From the NCBI GenBank assembly GCA_947561395.2, contig OX387183.1:40964901-41028900 (forward strand): a stretch of DNA of 64,000 nucleotides, written 5' to 3'. This document shows positions 44,640 through 55,364 of the stretch, piece after piece. Position 1 is the stretch's first letter, and each line of letters begins with the position of its first letter. Made by a program: the position numbers and the translations under genes. The notes under the pieces are model-generated. The model ran no database searches and was not told where the DNA came from. It was given only the letters and a program-made list of their open reading frames with translations. The DNA comes from Buxus sempervirens (taxonomy: Eukaryota; Streptophyta; Magnoliopsida; Buxales; Buxaceae).

Positions 44640-46777
44640 CTCACTGTTAGTTACCTAAGGGGCATCTTCCCCTTCCTTGGCCTTTCCTTTATTTTTCTCC
44701 TCTTCTTTCTTTTCTTTCTCTGTCTCCTTTTGTTTTTCTTCCATCGCTACACATTTTCTTGACCTCATCATGAGGTTCACTTTTTCCTTGCTTTCAGCTG
44801 CAAGGCATGTAGTGGTAAAATCTTCACTGTAGTTCCATGGTACAGCTGATTCAGAGTAGGAAGGCTTGGGGACATTTATCACCAAGGGAGGAAGTTTAAA
44901 CTTGGATGATGAAATTTGAGTAGGAGGCACATTTACAACCAATGGTGGAAGTTGTTTTGGTTGAGGGATTACAGAAGTGACTGATGCATTAAGATGGTCA
45001 CAGTTTATGACCAATGATGGTTTTGATTGAATGGGTGAAGTAAAGGTGGATGGACTGTAATTGACGACCAAAGGTGGTTTGGCTATGTTCATTTGGGCCA
45101 TGAGAGATGAGACCCGGTCCAGAGAAGAACTAATGTTCTTAGCAGCACTATCATTCCCCTTTGAAACCATATTTATTTCTTTGTCCTTATTTATTCTGTC
45201 AAAATAAACTTTGACCGTTGTCCCTATTGAAGCAATTAATTGGGATGGGTCAAAGGTTATTTTATCAGAAGAAATTACCCCTATGACATTAGAGGGGTCT
45301 GCCCCATGATGTTGAGGCAATGGGTTTTGGCCAATATCTGTTCTGGGAGGATTAGGAGCTCCCGTATTGAAAGACAGGGTATTCTGGTCCAGTAAATCCT
45401 GAATGGCATGTTTCAAAGGCCAGCACTTGTCAGTAGGGTGCCCAAGTGCACCCATGTGGTAATCACAAGTGGTGGAGGGGTCAAAATTTCTCCCCTTGGA
45501 TGCATTCGGATTGGGCTCTCTTAAAGTGATATACCCCGCTTGCAATAAAGTGGGAAGCAACTGAAAAGGAGTCATTGGAATAGGAGTGAAAACCCTATTT
45601 CTCCTTGCTGCAAAATAAGCGTCCTTTTCCTCCTTAGTAAAAACCCTTTTTTGGTCTGAAGGTGCTGCTGGAACATTAACCCTCATAGGGGCCTGGGTAG
45701 ATGGAGATGGAGTAGGAAAATGAGCAGGTATGTTGATTTGTATGGGCTTATTAGGGCATGATGGTAGCTGCACCAGGTTTACTTCCCCTTCTTTTTCAAC
45801 CCACTTCCTTTCTTTAGATTGGGGTATTGCTGACTAACCATAGCAGAGTGGTCAATTATTTTACCTGACCTTATCCCGTCCTCAATTCGGTCAGCCACTT
45901 GAACTAAGGCAGTAAAAATAGTGGTGGTCTGACCCACCAGGTGGCTGTAGAATGGTTGACCCAATGTGCTGACGAAGGTGGAAATCATCTCCTGTTCTTG
46001 TATAGGTGGCCTGACCTGAGAGGCAGTCTCCCTCCATCTCTTGGCATATTGTCTCACGGATTCGTCCCTTCCCTTGCTCATTCTCATTACATCGTACCTG
46101 TCTGGCACGATTTCTGAATTAAACTTGTACTGAGCTAGGAAGGCATCTGCTAGGTCCTTCCATCTTCTGATCTTTCCATGGTCTAAAGTGGCAAACCATC
46201 TCAAGGCGGTTCCAGTTAAGCTCCTTTGGAAGAGCTGGATCAGAACACCCTCATCTCGACCGAACTGGCATAAGGCACCACAGTATAACTTCAGATGACT
46301 CATGGGGCAGCCAGTGCCATCATATTTATCTAGGTCTGGGCACTTGAACTTAGCTGGCAGGTTAACATTAGGGTACAAGCACAAGTCTTCAAAGTTGGTG
46401 CCCCCGAAGTTGTTCACCCCTTTTACTTCCCTCAGTTCGTCTTTGATCATTTCCAGTCTGTGCATGAACTTACTTTCAACTTCTTCCCTCATCCTTTCCT
46501 TTTCCTTAGCTTTGTCTGACTCCACTGTCTCATCCCTGATCAGTATAGGTTCAGGGGTAGGTTCATAGATGGGTTCAGGAATAGGTTGAACCGGAGGTGG
46601 AATGTTGATTTGTGGTGGAGGTGCGGGGTTGGAAGTGGATGCTTGATTTTGGGCTTGCACTTGTTGGGCCTGTACTGACAGTATGTTCTCTAGCATTCGG
46701 GCCAATCCTGCCACTTGCTCTTGAAGCAAGAGAATATCTGGGTGAGGAGCATCAGCTTCAGCCTCAATGGGATTCAT
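44640..46777 (-). pseudogene. gag: Gag of element 5, one frameshift
   Basis: The start chosen is the MNP methionine at 46777, by analogy with element 4; the frame is open further upstream to 46897 but crosses the predicted splice acceptor at 46831. The first block carries a Q-rich coiled coil and the gag core (KYDGTGCPMSHLK, LFQRSLTGTALRWF, KRWRETASQ). A frameshift near 45780 leads to the second block with the knuckle CDYHMGALGH...C (CX2HX5HX4C) and AIQDLLDQNTLSF. The end at 44655 is a TAG after which the homologous frame continues into the protease linker, so the normal product was a gag-pol polyprotein. Confidence 0.88.
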
Positions 46778-46830
46778 GGCACGAGCTCTTGATCTGGTTA
46801 CAGGAGCTATGATTGCAAGTGTATTAGTAC

Positions 46831-46850
46831 CTGGAAAAAATAAAAAAATC
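46831..46850 (-). promoter_or_regulatory. Splice acceptor upstream of gag, element 5
   Basis: On the minus strand TTTTTTTATTTTTTCCAG ends at 46831 and is followed by GTACTAATAC. Elements 1 (2088) and 4 (58615) have an acceptor-like tract at the same place, 51-54 bases before the gag ATG. Confidence 0.6.
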
Positions 46851-46969
46851 AGTGCCCAATTAATCTCATTCACATGCCTAGGAATGCCTATGTGCAAGCT
46901 GGGTGAACACGAGTTTGGATTTTGTTTCTTTATTTGCTTCTTTTTTTTTTTTTAGAATTGTTGGAATAT

Positions 46970-47414
46970 TCTAGGGCTTCCAACAGGTCCCACAAAAAGA
47001 GAAAATGATCTGAAATTCAAAGGCTTTTAGGGGCCCGGGGGTATTTTTAAAAAAGGTCTGAAATTCAAAGGCTTTCAGAGGCCCAAGGATATTTTTGGAA
47101 AAGGTCTGAAATTCAAAGGCTTTCAGAGGCCTAGGGATATTTTTGGAAAATGTCTGAAATTCAAAGGCTTTCAGAGGCCCAAGGATTTTTGATAACAGTC
47201 TGAAATTCAAAGGCTTTCAGAGGCCCAAGGAGTTTTGAGAAAAAGTCTGAAACTCAAAGGCTTTCAGAGGCCCAAAGATCTGAAATTCAAAGGCTTTCAG
47301 AGGCCCAAAAGATCTGAAATTCAAAGGCTTTCAGAAGCCCAAAAGATCTGAAATTCAAAGGCTTTCAGAGGCCCAAAAATAATCTGAAATTCAAAGGCTT
47401 TCAGAGGCCCAAAA
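46970..47414 (-). repeat. Leader hairpin minisatellite of element 5, left block
   Basis: About 11 units with CTGAAA-TTCAAAGGC-TTTCAG and AGGCCC, preceded by one GGAATATTCTA unit. It is interrupted at 47414 by solo-4 and resumes at 51449. Confidence 0.9.
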
Positions 47415-48126
47415 TGTAGCGCCCCAGATCCGGGTCTGCACTATCACAGCACCAACCCGTACCCGAGACCTACCTATGGGCCCAATAGAACCTGATAAAC
47501 ACAATTTCCTGGGCAATTACATGTAATTATCAGAGTGCATGACTAAAGAAGCATGGAATAAAAATTTTCCATATAATCAAAAGATCATCTGTACTATAAT
47601 CTCCAAAACATGATATACATGTGGACAAAATACAACTAAGGCAACTAACCATTCACAATGATCTTTCCAAAATATATAGACATGTACAAAAGATATCTCC
47701 CAAGAGTATAGGTCCAAAAATATTATTTACATCCCATATACAATCCCCAAGACAAAATACATCATCATAATAAGAACCCTCCTACGGGTAGAAATGGTAG
47801 CCCTCTAGTCTTTACTCAAGCTCACCCTCAATGCCTGCCCCAATACGCGGCTCACCAAGCGGATCTGAAAACAAATCCGGTAACACAAAACACGCGTGAG
47901 ACTTAAAGTCCCAGTAAGCAGCAAACATGCATGCAGAGAAATAGTTTATGCAATTTCATAACATCGTGGTAATATTCACAAGTATAAGATACCAAATGTA
48001 AACCAAAACATCTCAAACAGATATAAAGTGAAATTCCAAGTCAAATATCTCAATCGGGTAATTCATGAAATCAAATCAACCATTCCAAGTCAAATGTCCA
48101 AATCAGATTAATGATCGTTGTCCAAG

Positions 48127-48350
48127 ATTAAGGCCAAGCGGAGTATTTCAACACTGCCGACGAATTAAGGCCCAATGGAGTACTTCTATACTGCCGACAG
48201 AATCAAGGCCAAGTGGAGTACTTCTACACCGCCGACGCATCAAAGCCAAGTGGAATACTTCTGCGCTGCCCGATGAATCAAGGCCTAGTGGAGTACTTCT
48301 ACGCTGCCCGATGAATCAAGGCTAAGCGGAGTACTTCTACACTGCCCCGG
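48127..48350. repeat. About five 43-bp tandem copies in solo-4
   Basis: Repeats of AAGGCCAAGTGGAGTACTTC followed by TACxCTGCCGA in direct order, 70-90 percent alike by eye. Confidence 0.8.
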
Positions 48351-49034
48351 TTCATGAAATCCAAAGTCAATCAAAACAGGTACCATAAAATCCTCAAAAC
48401 ACATTTCGGCCAAGTGGAGTAGTCTTATAATTCTCAAATAAGTCATCCTACCAAAAATCAATGGATTCCGAGACAAAAAGTTTTGGACCTCGAAAATATT
48501 CCAAGTCTGGATGAAAACGTTGACTTTTCGGTGTAGAATTTTTCTAGACAGATCTACAAGGAGTTTGGGGCTCAAATTTTGGTTGTAGTCTATTGGAGGG
48601 TATATAAATCATCTAGAATTTTCTGGGCTTCTGAATCACTCGTTTGGATATCAAACTCAAAAAAGTGGCCTTTTATGAAAATCGGGAAAACTGGAAAATT
48701 AGACACAAACTGGAAAGTTGACTTTTTATTGGTTGGGAATTGGGCCTTGAGAGTATTTTTATTGGTTCCAAATGGGGGGTAAAACCTTATTTACATGTAA
48801 AGACTTAAGTAAATGGAGCAATAAATACACAGGACTTTTACTTAAATGTCTTTCATGTAATAAGGGTGCTCTGCCGAAGGCTTGGGTTGTTTGGAAAAGG
48901 GTTGAGGAGAAAAAGGCTGAACAAATCAAGAAACAAGGTCCACGATTAGGTTGTGGATTAATCGTCCAGGGGCGATTAGCTTTAGTGTTCGGGCGTTGAG
49001 CTTTAAAGTTCGGGCGTTGAGGTTTAAAACAAAG

Positions 49035-49126
49035 GTAGCGCGCGCACGTTGAAGGTTTACGTTCGCGCGCTACGGCAATACATAGGTTGACGCGCGCGCG
49101 TTGAGCTTTGACGCTCGCGCGCTGAG
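49035..49126. repeat. GC-rich interrupted palindromes in solo-4
   Basis: GTAGCGCGCGCACG at 49035 pairs with CGTTCGCGCGCTAC (13 of 14) around an 11-bp spacer. A second, weaker 39-bp unit starts at 49088 after a 14-bp spacer (10 of 14 pairs). It stands out as GC-rich in AT-rich surroundings. Confidence 0.75.
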
Positions 49127-49869
49127 GTTATGGATTAATTGCCCAGATTAATCCTGATTCGCGATTTAGGATAACAGAGACTTGTTTTTAGAGTTTTGAC
49201 TCAGGATTAATCGTCAAATTTAGGATTAATCGCCGGCTCGGGACTTTGAAATATTTTGACTATTTCCAACACCAAACTCATGGGAATCATTTCCGACATT
49301 TCCAACATCAAATAGGATTATCATAAAACATCCCAACATACTTTAAAACTCTTTCCAAACAAAGATTCATCCCAAATCCACATGAACACAAATCTAACAC
49401 ATGCAACCTCATTCAAGACACAAATCTCAAACCCTAATCTAAAATATGATCAATGGCGTTGGAAATCCATGGCAAATCAATAGAAAGTTAACCAAGATCA
49501 TCATACAATCAAAACCTACGAATTTTAGAAGCGAATAGCAACATGCAAGATCATTTCTTCAAGTAAATCAAACCCTAGAGAGAGAATACGAATTTTTGTA
49601 ATTCATTTTGTTTTGAAGGGTTTGCTACTTACTTGTTAATGGAGAAGCACAACTTCTCTTCAAGTTCTCCTCTCCTTCTTCTTCTTTTTCTTCTTGCTCA
49701 AGCTTTCAAGTGAGCTCACAATCTTCCTCTCTTGATCTATACGTCCAAGACAAGAGAAATGAGTTTTCAAACCCTTAATTAGAAATTAGGGCATCCTTTT
49801 ATATGCCCAAGTTTTGGGTCTTTCAAATCTGCCCCTAAACAAGGCTTTTATTCAACTAAAACCCTAGGG

Positions 49870-51190
49870 TGTACCTAAGGCATACCAGGGGTACCTTAGT
49901 GCTATTCGAGTGGGGTACCTTGGTATTAAGTGGGATACCTTAGTGTTAAATGGGGTGTTTGCCTTAGCCACTTCAGAAGGCATGCTTTAGGAATGCTTGG
50001 GAGGTGTACCTCAGTTAACACAGAAGGGTACCTCAGTTATATGAGGGGTACTTTAGTTATTTGAGGAGGTACCTTGATGTTTCAAGGGATTTACCTTAGT
50101 TATTCTAAGGGGTAAACTTTGAATAAGATTAGGGGGTGTACCTTAGTTATATTGAGGAGGGTACCTTAGCTATATAATGGGTTATACCTTAGGCAAAACA
50201 ATGGGGGTTACCTTACTTATATAGGGGTTACTTTAGTTATACAAAGGGGGTACTTTGGCTATATAGGGGGTGTACCCTAGGTAAAACAGTGGGGGTACTT
50301 TACTTATATGAGAGGAGTACCTCTAGGAAATACAAGGGGTGTACCCTAGGTAATATAGGGGATGTACCTTAGGTATGTTGGAGGTACTTTAGTTATATAA
50401 AGGGGGTACCTCTAGCTGTATAAGGGAATGTACCTTAGCTAAACAAGGGGTACTTCAAGTAAAACAGTAGGGTACCTTAGTTAAAATGAAGGGATACCTT
50501 AGATAATACAAGTGAGGTACCTTAGGTACAATTAGGGGGTACTTTAGGTATTCGAATGTGGTACCTTGGGTAAAACAGTGGGATACCTTAGCCGATATGA
50601 GTGAGGTGCCTTAGGTAATATAAGGGGGTACTTTAGCTATACATGTGGGGTACCTTAGGCAAACACAAGAGGATACCTTAGGCAAACACAGGGGTACCTT
50701 AGGCAAACACAAGGGGATACCTTAGGTAAACACAGGGGTACCTTAGGCAATTAAAGTAGGGTACCTTAGGGATACAAGTGGGGTACCTTAGTATAATTGA
50801 GGGCTACTTTAATTAACACTTGGGTGGTACCTTGAGTAATACTTGAGCATAACTTGGGCACACAATGAGGGTACCTTAGGAAATACTTGGGTGTACCTTG
50901 GGTATACAAGTGGGGTACCTGGGGTATACTTGAGAGGTTATTTGGGTATTCTTGGGAGATACTTAAGGTACACTTGAGAGGTACCTTGGGCATTCTTAAG
51001 AGTTACTTTGAGTATTCTTAGGGGATAATTTGGGTACACTTGGGAGGTACCTTGGGTACTCTTAGGAGTTACTTTAAGTATTCTTGGGAGTATTTTGGGG
51101 TATACATGGGTATACACTAGTGTTATCTGGGAGGGTACCTGGGGTAAACTTTAGGGTACCATGGGTATACTTGGGAATTAATCTAGGTAC
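49870..51190. repeat. GGGGTACCTTAG minisatellite in solo-4
   Basis: About 1.3 kb of irregular units of 20-35 bp built on GGGGTACCTTAG followed by a variable AT-rich tail (TTATATGAG, GCAAACACA, GTATACTTG). Dozens of copies; the best conserved stretch is about 50640-50780. It lies in the part of the LTR upstream of the putative leader. Confidence 0.9.
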
Positions 51191-51448
51191 ACATAAGTCC
51201 AATTTTTCAGAATTTTATTTCCAATTCATTTAAGCTAATTGGAGAGTATCTTAGACAATTGGAATTGAGAAATAACATTGATTAAATTTTCCTTAATAAC
51301 CTTCATACAGTTCAATTGATTTATCTAAATCCTCAAGAATAATCCACATTTACCTCATCTTCGTAACACAATTACTTAATTAGTCTAATAATCACACTTT
51401 AGATAATTAATCTTAATAATTAAGATATAATCCGGGTCGGGGTTTTAC

Positions 51449-52065
51449 ACAAAAGATCTGAAATTCAAAGTCTTTCAGAGGCCCAAAAGAAAAAGGTCTG
51501 AAATTCGAAGGCTTTCAGTGGCCTAAAAGATCTTAAAGTCAAAGGCTTTCAGAGGCCCAAAGGAAAAAGGTCTGAAATTCAAAGGCTTTCAGAGGCCCAA
51601 AAGATCTGAAATTCAAAGGCTTTCAGAGGCCCAAAGGAAAAAGATATGAAATTCAAAGGCTTTCAGGGGCCTAAAAGATCTGAAATTCAAAGGCTTTCAG
51701 AGGCCCAAAGGAAACAGGTCTGAAATTCAAAGGCTTTCAGGAAAAAGGTCTGAAATTCAAAGGCTTTCAGAGGCCCAAAAGAAAAAGATCTGAAATTCAA
51801 GGGCTTTCAGAGGCCCAAAGGAAAAAGGTCTGAAATTCAAAGGCTTTCAGAGGCCCGGAGATTTTTGAGAAAAAGTCTGAAATTCAAAGGCTTTCAGAGG
51901 CCCAAGGAGTTTTTGAGAAAAAGTCTGAAATTCAAAGGCTTTCAGAGGCCCGAGGAGTTTTTGAGAAAAAATCTGAAATTCAAAGGCTTTCAGAGGCCCA
52001 AAGAGTTTTTGAGAAAAAGTCTGAAATTCAAAGGCTTTTAGAGGCCCAAAGGATTTTCTCTCACA
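51449..52065 (-). repeat. Leader hairpin minisatellite of element 5, right block
   Basis: About 17 units of CTGAAA-TTCAAAGGC-TTTCAG plus AGGCCC, in part with GAAAAAG linkers, continuing the block that ends at 47414. Confidence 0.9.
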
Positions 52066-52194
52066 TTTCTTTTTTTTCTCTTTTTTTTTTTGAAGCACTT
52101 TATTCAAGCTCATTTCCCTTTATCATTATTTAAAGGTTAAAGGAATAAGATTTAGTGGGAAAAACTGATTAAAATTGAATTTTTCGAGAAAACC

Positions 52195-52335
52195 GTATAC
52201 ACAGTACGGTCCAGCCTTGCCCGTATTCAAATTACGAGCGAGCCGTGACCGTATGGAAAACACGGGCGAACCCAGCCCGTATAACTAATACGGACGAGCC
52301 CAGCCCGTGTATCAAATGCGGTTTTACGGAGCTCT
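52195..52335. repeat. 28-bp-period palindrome array in the leader of element 5
   Basis: Units start at 52205, 52233, 52261, 52289 and 52317, exactly 28 bp apart, with a right half before them. Arms include TACGGTC/GCCCGTA, TACGAGC/GACCGTA, CACGGGC/GCCCGTA and TACGGAC/GCCCGTG. Confidence 0.93.
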
Positions 52336-53528
52336 TTTATGTTTTCCCAGTTTTTACATGGTTTGATCACTTTAATTGCTCATCCAAACATACGGTTCAC
52401 CCAGTGCAGGGCTTTTAAACTGTCCCAAAGTGGACTTTGACCTATTTGCAAAAACACATGTTTAGGAGGGCACATGTACCCTCCGAATTGACACCTCATT
52501 CTAGAATTTGGTACCCTTTTGTTGCCTCTTGTATGAAAATTGGGTAGGATTGATTCTAAACAGAGTTAAAAACTCTTCCTATGGGCTGCACCAATTTTAG
52601 AAAACATGCCTATTTTGGGACCAAATTTATCCTGAACCAATGGGCACCATGACACCCCTATGACATGAAAATAATGTAAAACAATAGGATTACCTTGTTA
52701 CCTTGTTTTCCTTCAATAAGGCATCCGCATTATGCCCTGGTTTGTAAGCCATGCAAACGGCCTTCCCACAATTTACAAACCCATATCCCTACGTAATTGT
52801 GTACTTTAGCGAAAAATGTGTAACTCCACCTTCAAGCGTAGGGGTTTTGGGTTTTGGCTTAATGGCAACTTATCACTCAAGCCTAGTGATGACCAGAATC
52901 CCAGATCCACGTTATCATCACATCATTAGCTCAAAGTTCTAAGGTGAATGTTTTCACTTTCGCTTTCCGAAGTATCGACCTCGTTGCGCCAAGCTACACA
53001 CATTCGGGTTCAACTTCCTATAGGTTAAGGGTAGGCTGTGTAAAAAAAACTAAAATGTGCACAGTGCATTATAAAAATAGGGTGCATTCACAACGTCCCA
53101 AACCCTTGCCACTCTTTTCGCAGCCATGCATACACAAACCAAGGCATAATATGAAAGCATATTTAAAGTAAACAAATACACAAAACAATCCTATAGCACC
53201 TAAAACATGCTCATAAAAATCATCCAATCATGCAAGCATCTGATCATGTTATTCAACCCATAAACACATCATGGAGATCATGCTAAAAATTAAAACATGC
53301 TATTATAAAAATTCAGCAAGAAATAAGCATAGTTCATCAAAACGAACCTCCCCTACGCCTGTTTCTAGAAACGATCCTATATATCAGAATTAAGCATGTT
53401 TCTACCCCCATGAATTCTTAAGCAATAATTCAGATTTAACATATACTCAACATGCTTAAGAACACAAAATAGTAAGCAAATAAAAAAACAAAAACATGAA
53501 CAAACACCAAAAGGCTTAAATCCTCAAG
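52336..53528 (-). other. Non-coding 5' leader of element 5
   Basis: 1.2 kb between palindrome array and PBS, alignable over its length with 3341-4536 of element 1. No gene is seen. Confidence 0.7.
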
Positions 53529-53546
53529 TCCCCAGCAGAGTCACCA
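53529..53546 (-). other. Primer-binding site of element 5
   Basis: TGGTGACTCTGCTGGGGA on the minus strand, two bases after the LTR end. It differs from the element 4 PBS by one C-to-T change. Confidence 0.85.
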
Positions 53547-54842
53547 GTTGTGAGACATGGGAAAAAATCAAATCCAATGACTTCCTCAATCATCACACGG
53601 GATTACATAAAACAAAGAGTCGCCACCATTCAATTTAGGTGTGAATGGACACTAAAATATCAAATAAGCACAAATTACAATTTTAGGGTAAAAATAACCC
53701 TCCTAAAAAAACAACCAGAGAAGGGTAAGGGGATTAGGTTATGAATAGGGGAAGGTGTTAGGCACCCCTATTCATCCACACAAGGTGGTTGCCAGGTATT
53801 GTTCATGTTAAATTAAAGGAAAAAAGCTTGCTATAAAAATCAGGAAAAATCACAAAAAGACAAAAATATATGGTTTTTTCATATAAATAGTCTGATTGAT
53901 CTAGAACTTTCAAATATGATCATACCATTCCTAGGGTTTCATGATCAAAATAAAATTGAGATAAAATCAAATAAAATCAATTTAAAGTGAAAAATCAAAA
54001 AATCTGGTTTCAAGTTAAATTCTAAAAATCTAGCAAAATATGATTTTTATAAAATATTTCAAAATTGAACTTGAATAGTCCAGGACATAGATATAGCCCA
54101 AATTTCACATTAAATCAAAAAATCAAAACCAAAAATACCCACGTTGATGAAGAACATCAAAATGGGAGAATTTAGACCGTAGGGTCTTCTCTCAATAATG
54201 AAAAATGATTTAAAAAGCCACATCATGAAACCCTAGAATTTACTTTCAGGCTTTTGGATCCAGATCTACCATATTGATCATGATAAATCCAAGATCTTAG
54301 CCTAAAATCACAAAAATCACGAAAACAGTGCTGTAAGTGCAAATATGTGAAAAATCCAAATTTTATAAAAAAGTGGGGATCTCATGCTATAAACATCATG
54401 GATTCATGTGATTCATTCAGATATATCATAAAAAGCATTAAAACATGATCAAGATATTTAAAGCAGCCATATCTCACAGATTAGAGCACATGGGGGTCTA
54501 CCCTACGGATCCACCTGTTCTCTTTTCCCCTAGCTCTCTCTTCACGTTTTACGGCTAGAGAGGATTCTTGAGGTACTTGGAGATAGGTTTGGGTATGCAA
54601 ACACAATCAAAGGCTTTATTCTATAAAAAAGAGGAGAAAAACAGATATGGGGTTCTATTCTAGGGATCCACCTATTCTCTTTTCCCCTAGCTCTCTCTTC
54701 ACGTTTTACGGCTAGAGAGACTCTTGAGGTACTTAGAGACAAGTTTAGGAATACTAGATACAAAAGATGGCCTTATTCTATAAAAAAGGAGAAGATCCTA
54801 TTATCTCTAGAATTGAAGACAGAAAATAAAAGGGAAAAGGGA

Positions 54843-54951
54843 CTTACCTGGATGGAGCAAGCAGGGCAGCAGGGATTCCTCTCTTCTCTTGGAGCTTCTT
54901 AGACTTCAAATTTTCGTGGCCTTTTGCTTGAGGAAAGGCCCTCTATTTATA
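54843..54951 (-). promoter_or_regulatory. Sense promoter of element 5: TATA box and splice donor
   Basis: TATAAATA on the minus strand at 54951-54944, then CAG/GTAAGT about 100 bp downstream at 54851-54843. This is the copy that should drive gag-pol. With the acceptor at 46831 it defines a predicted 8-kb 5' intron, about 4 kb before solo-4 inserted. Confidence 0.65.
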
Positions 54952-55165
54952 GGCAAACCCAGGGGTATGGTTGGTCCAAGGTTTGGCAAGATAGAGTTTC
55001 AGTTTGAGTTAAACACAAGATCATGCCCATCCTTTATCCACAAAGATATTTCGCATGAATAAAATATATAATTCGCTCATTTAAAGGGATATTGGACTAA
55101 AGATAAGGCTTAGAAATCGAAAGAAGAACAGAACTCGCACGAGTCTGATGCGCTCGTAAATGATT

Positions 55166-55263
55166 TACGGTCCTACGATGTCCGTATATGTATTACGGGC
55201 GCAGCGTGCCCGTATATAAAATTCGGGCGCGCTTAGCCCGTAGATACAATACGGTCAAGGCTC
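55166..55263. repeat. 28-bp-period palindrome array in the 5' LTR of element 5
   Basis: Units at 55166, 55194, 55222 and 55250. The second unit is TACGGGC-N7-GCCCGTA, more symmetric than its counterpart in the 3' LTR. It lies 215-320 bp upstream of the TATA box. Confidence 0.92.
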
Positions 55264-55364
55264 AACTTATTGATTTTCATGCATTTTTTGCCTGTTTTAA
55301 ATTCCAATTAATGTTTTCATTATTTTCTCATTTTGTAGTGCAATTTGGGGTGTCTACAGTTAAC

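Larger units (their letters stand above)
47415..51448 (-). mobile_element. Solo-4: 4-kb solo LTR in the minisatellite of element 5
   Basis: Bounded by TGTAGCGCCCC and CGGGGTTTTACA with a perfect 5-bp duplication CAAAA (47410-47414 and 51449-51453). It has no coding region. On the minus strand a purine-rich leader and AACAAGTAAGTAGC (donor-like, near 49640) are visible, which together with the ends relate it to solo-1 to solo-3. It contains three repeat arrays, listed separately. It is the youngest layer of the nest in this part. Confidence 0.88.
29911..55358 (-). mobile_element. Element 5: complete Tat-lineage retrotransposon with two antisense genes
   Basis: Both LTRs are present (29911-31721 and 53549-55358), flanked by the same GTTAAC at 29905-29910 and 55359-55364; the flank match extends to eight bases if the first two LTR bases are counted. 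Minus-strand order: LTR, PBS, leader, minisatellite (split by solo-4), gag, protease, G-patch, RT, RNase H, second RNase H, integrase, then two plus-strand genes, hairpin, polypurine tract, LTR. Without solo-4 it is about 21.4 kb. Flanking duplications in Ty3 elements are usually 5 bp, so six is slightly odd. Frameshifts and stops make it non-autonomous today. Confidence 0.9.
53549..55358 (-). repeat. 5' LTR of element 5
   Basis: TGTGAGACATGG to GGGGTGTCTACA, 1810 bp, nearly identical to 29911-31721. It abuts the GTTAAC flank on the right. Confidence 0.92.
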
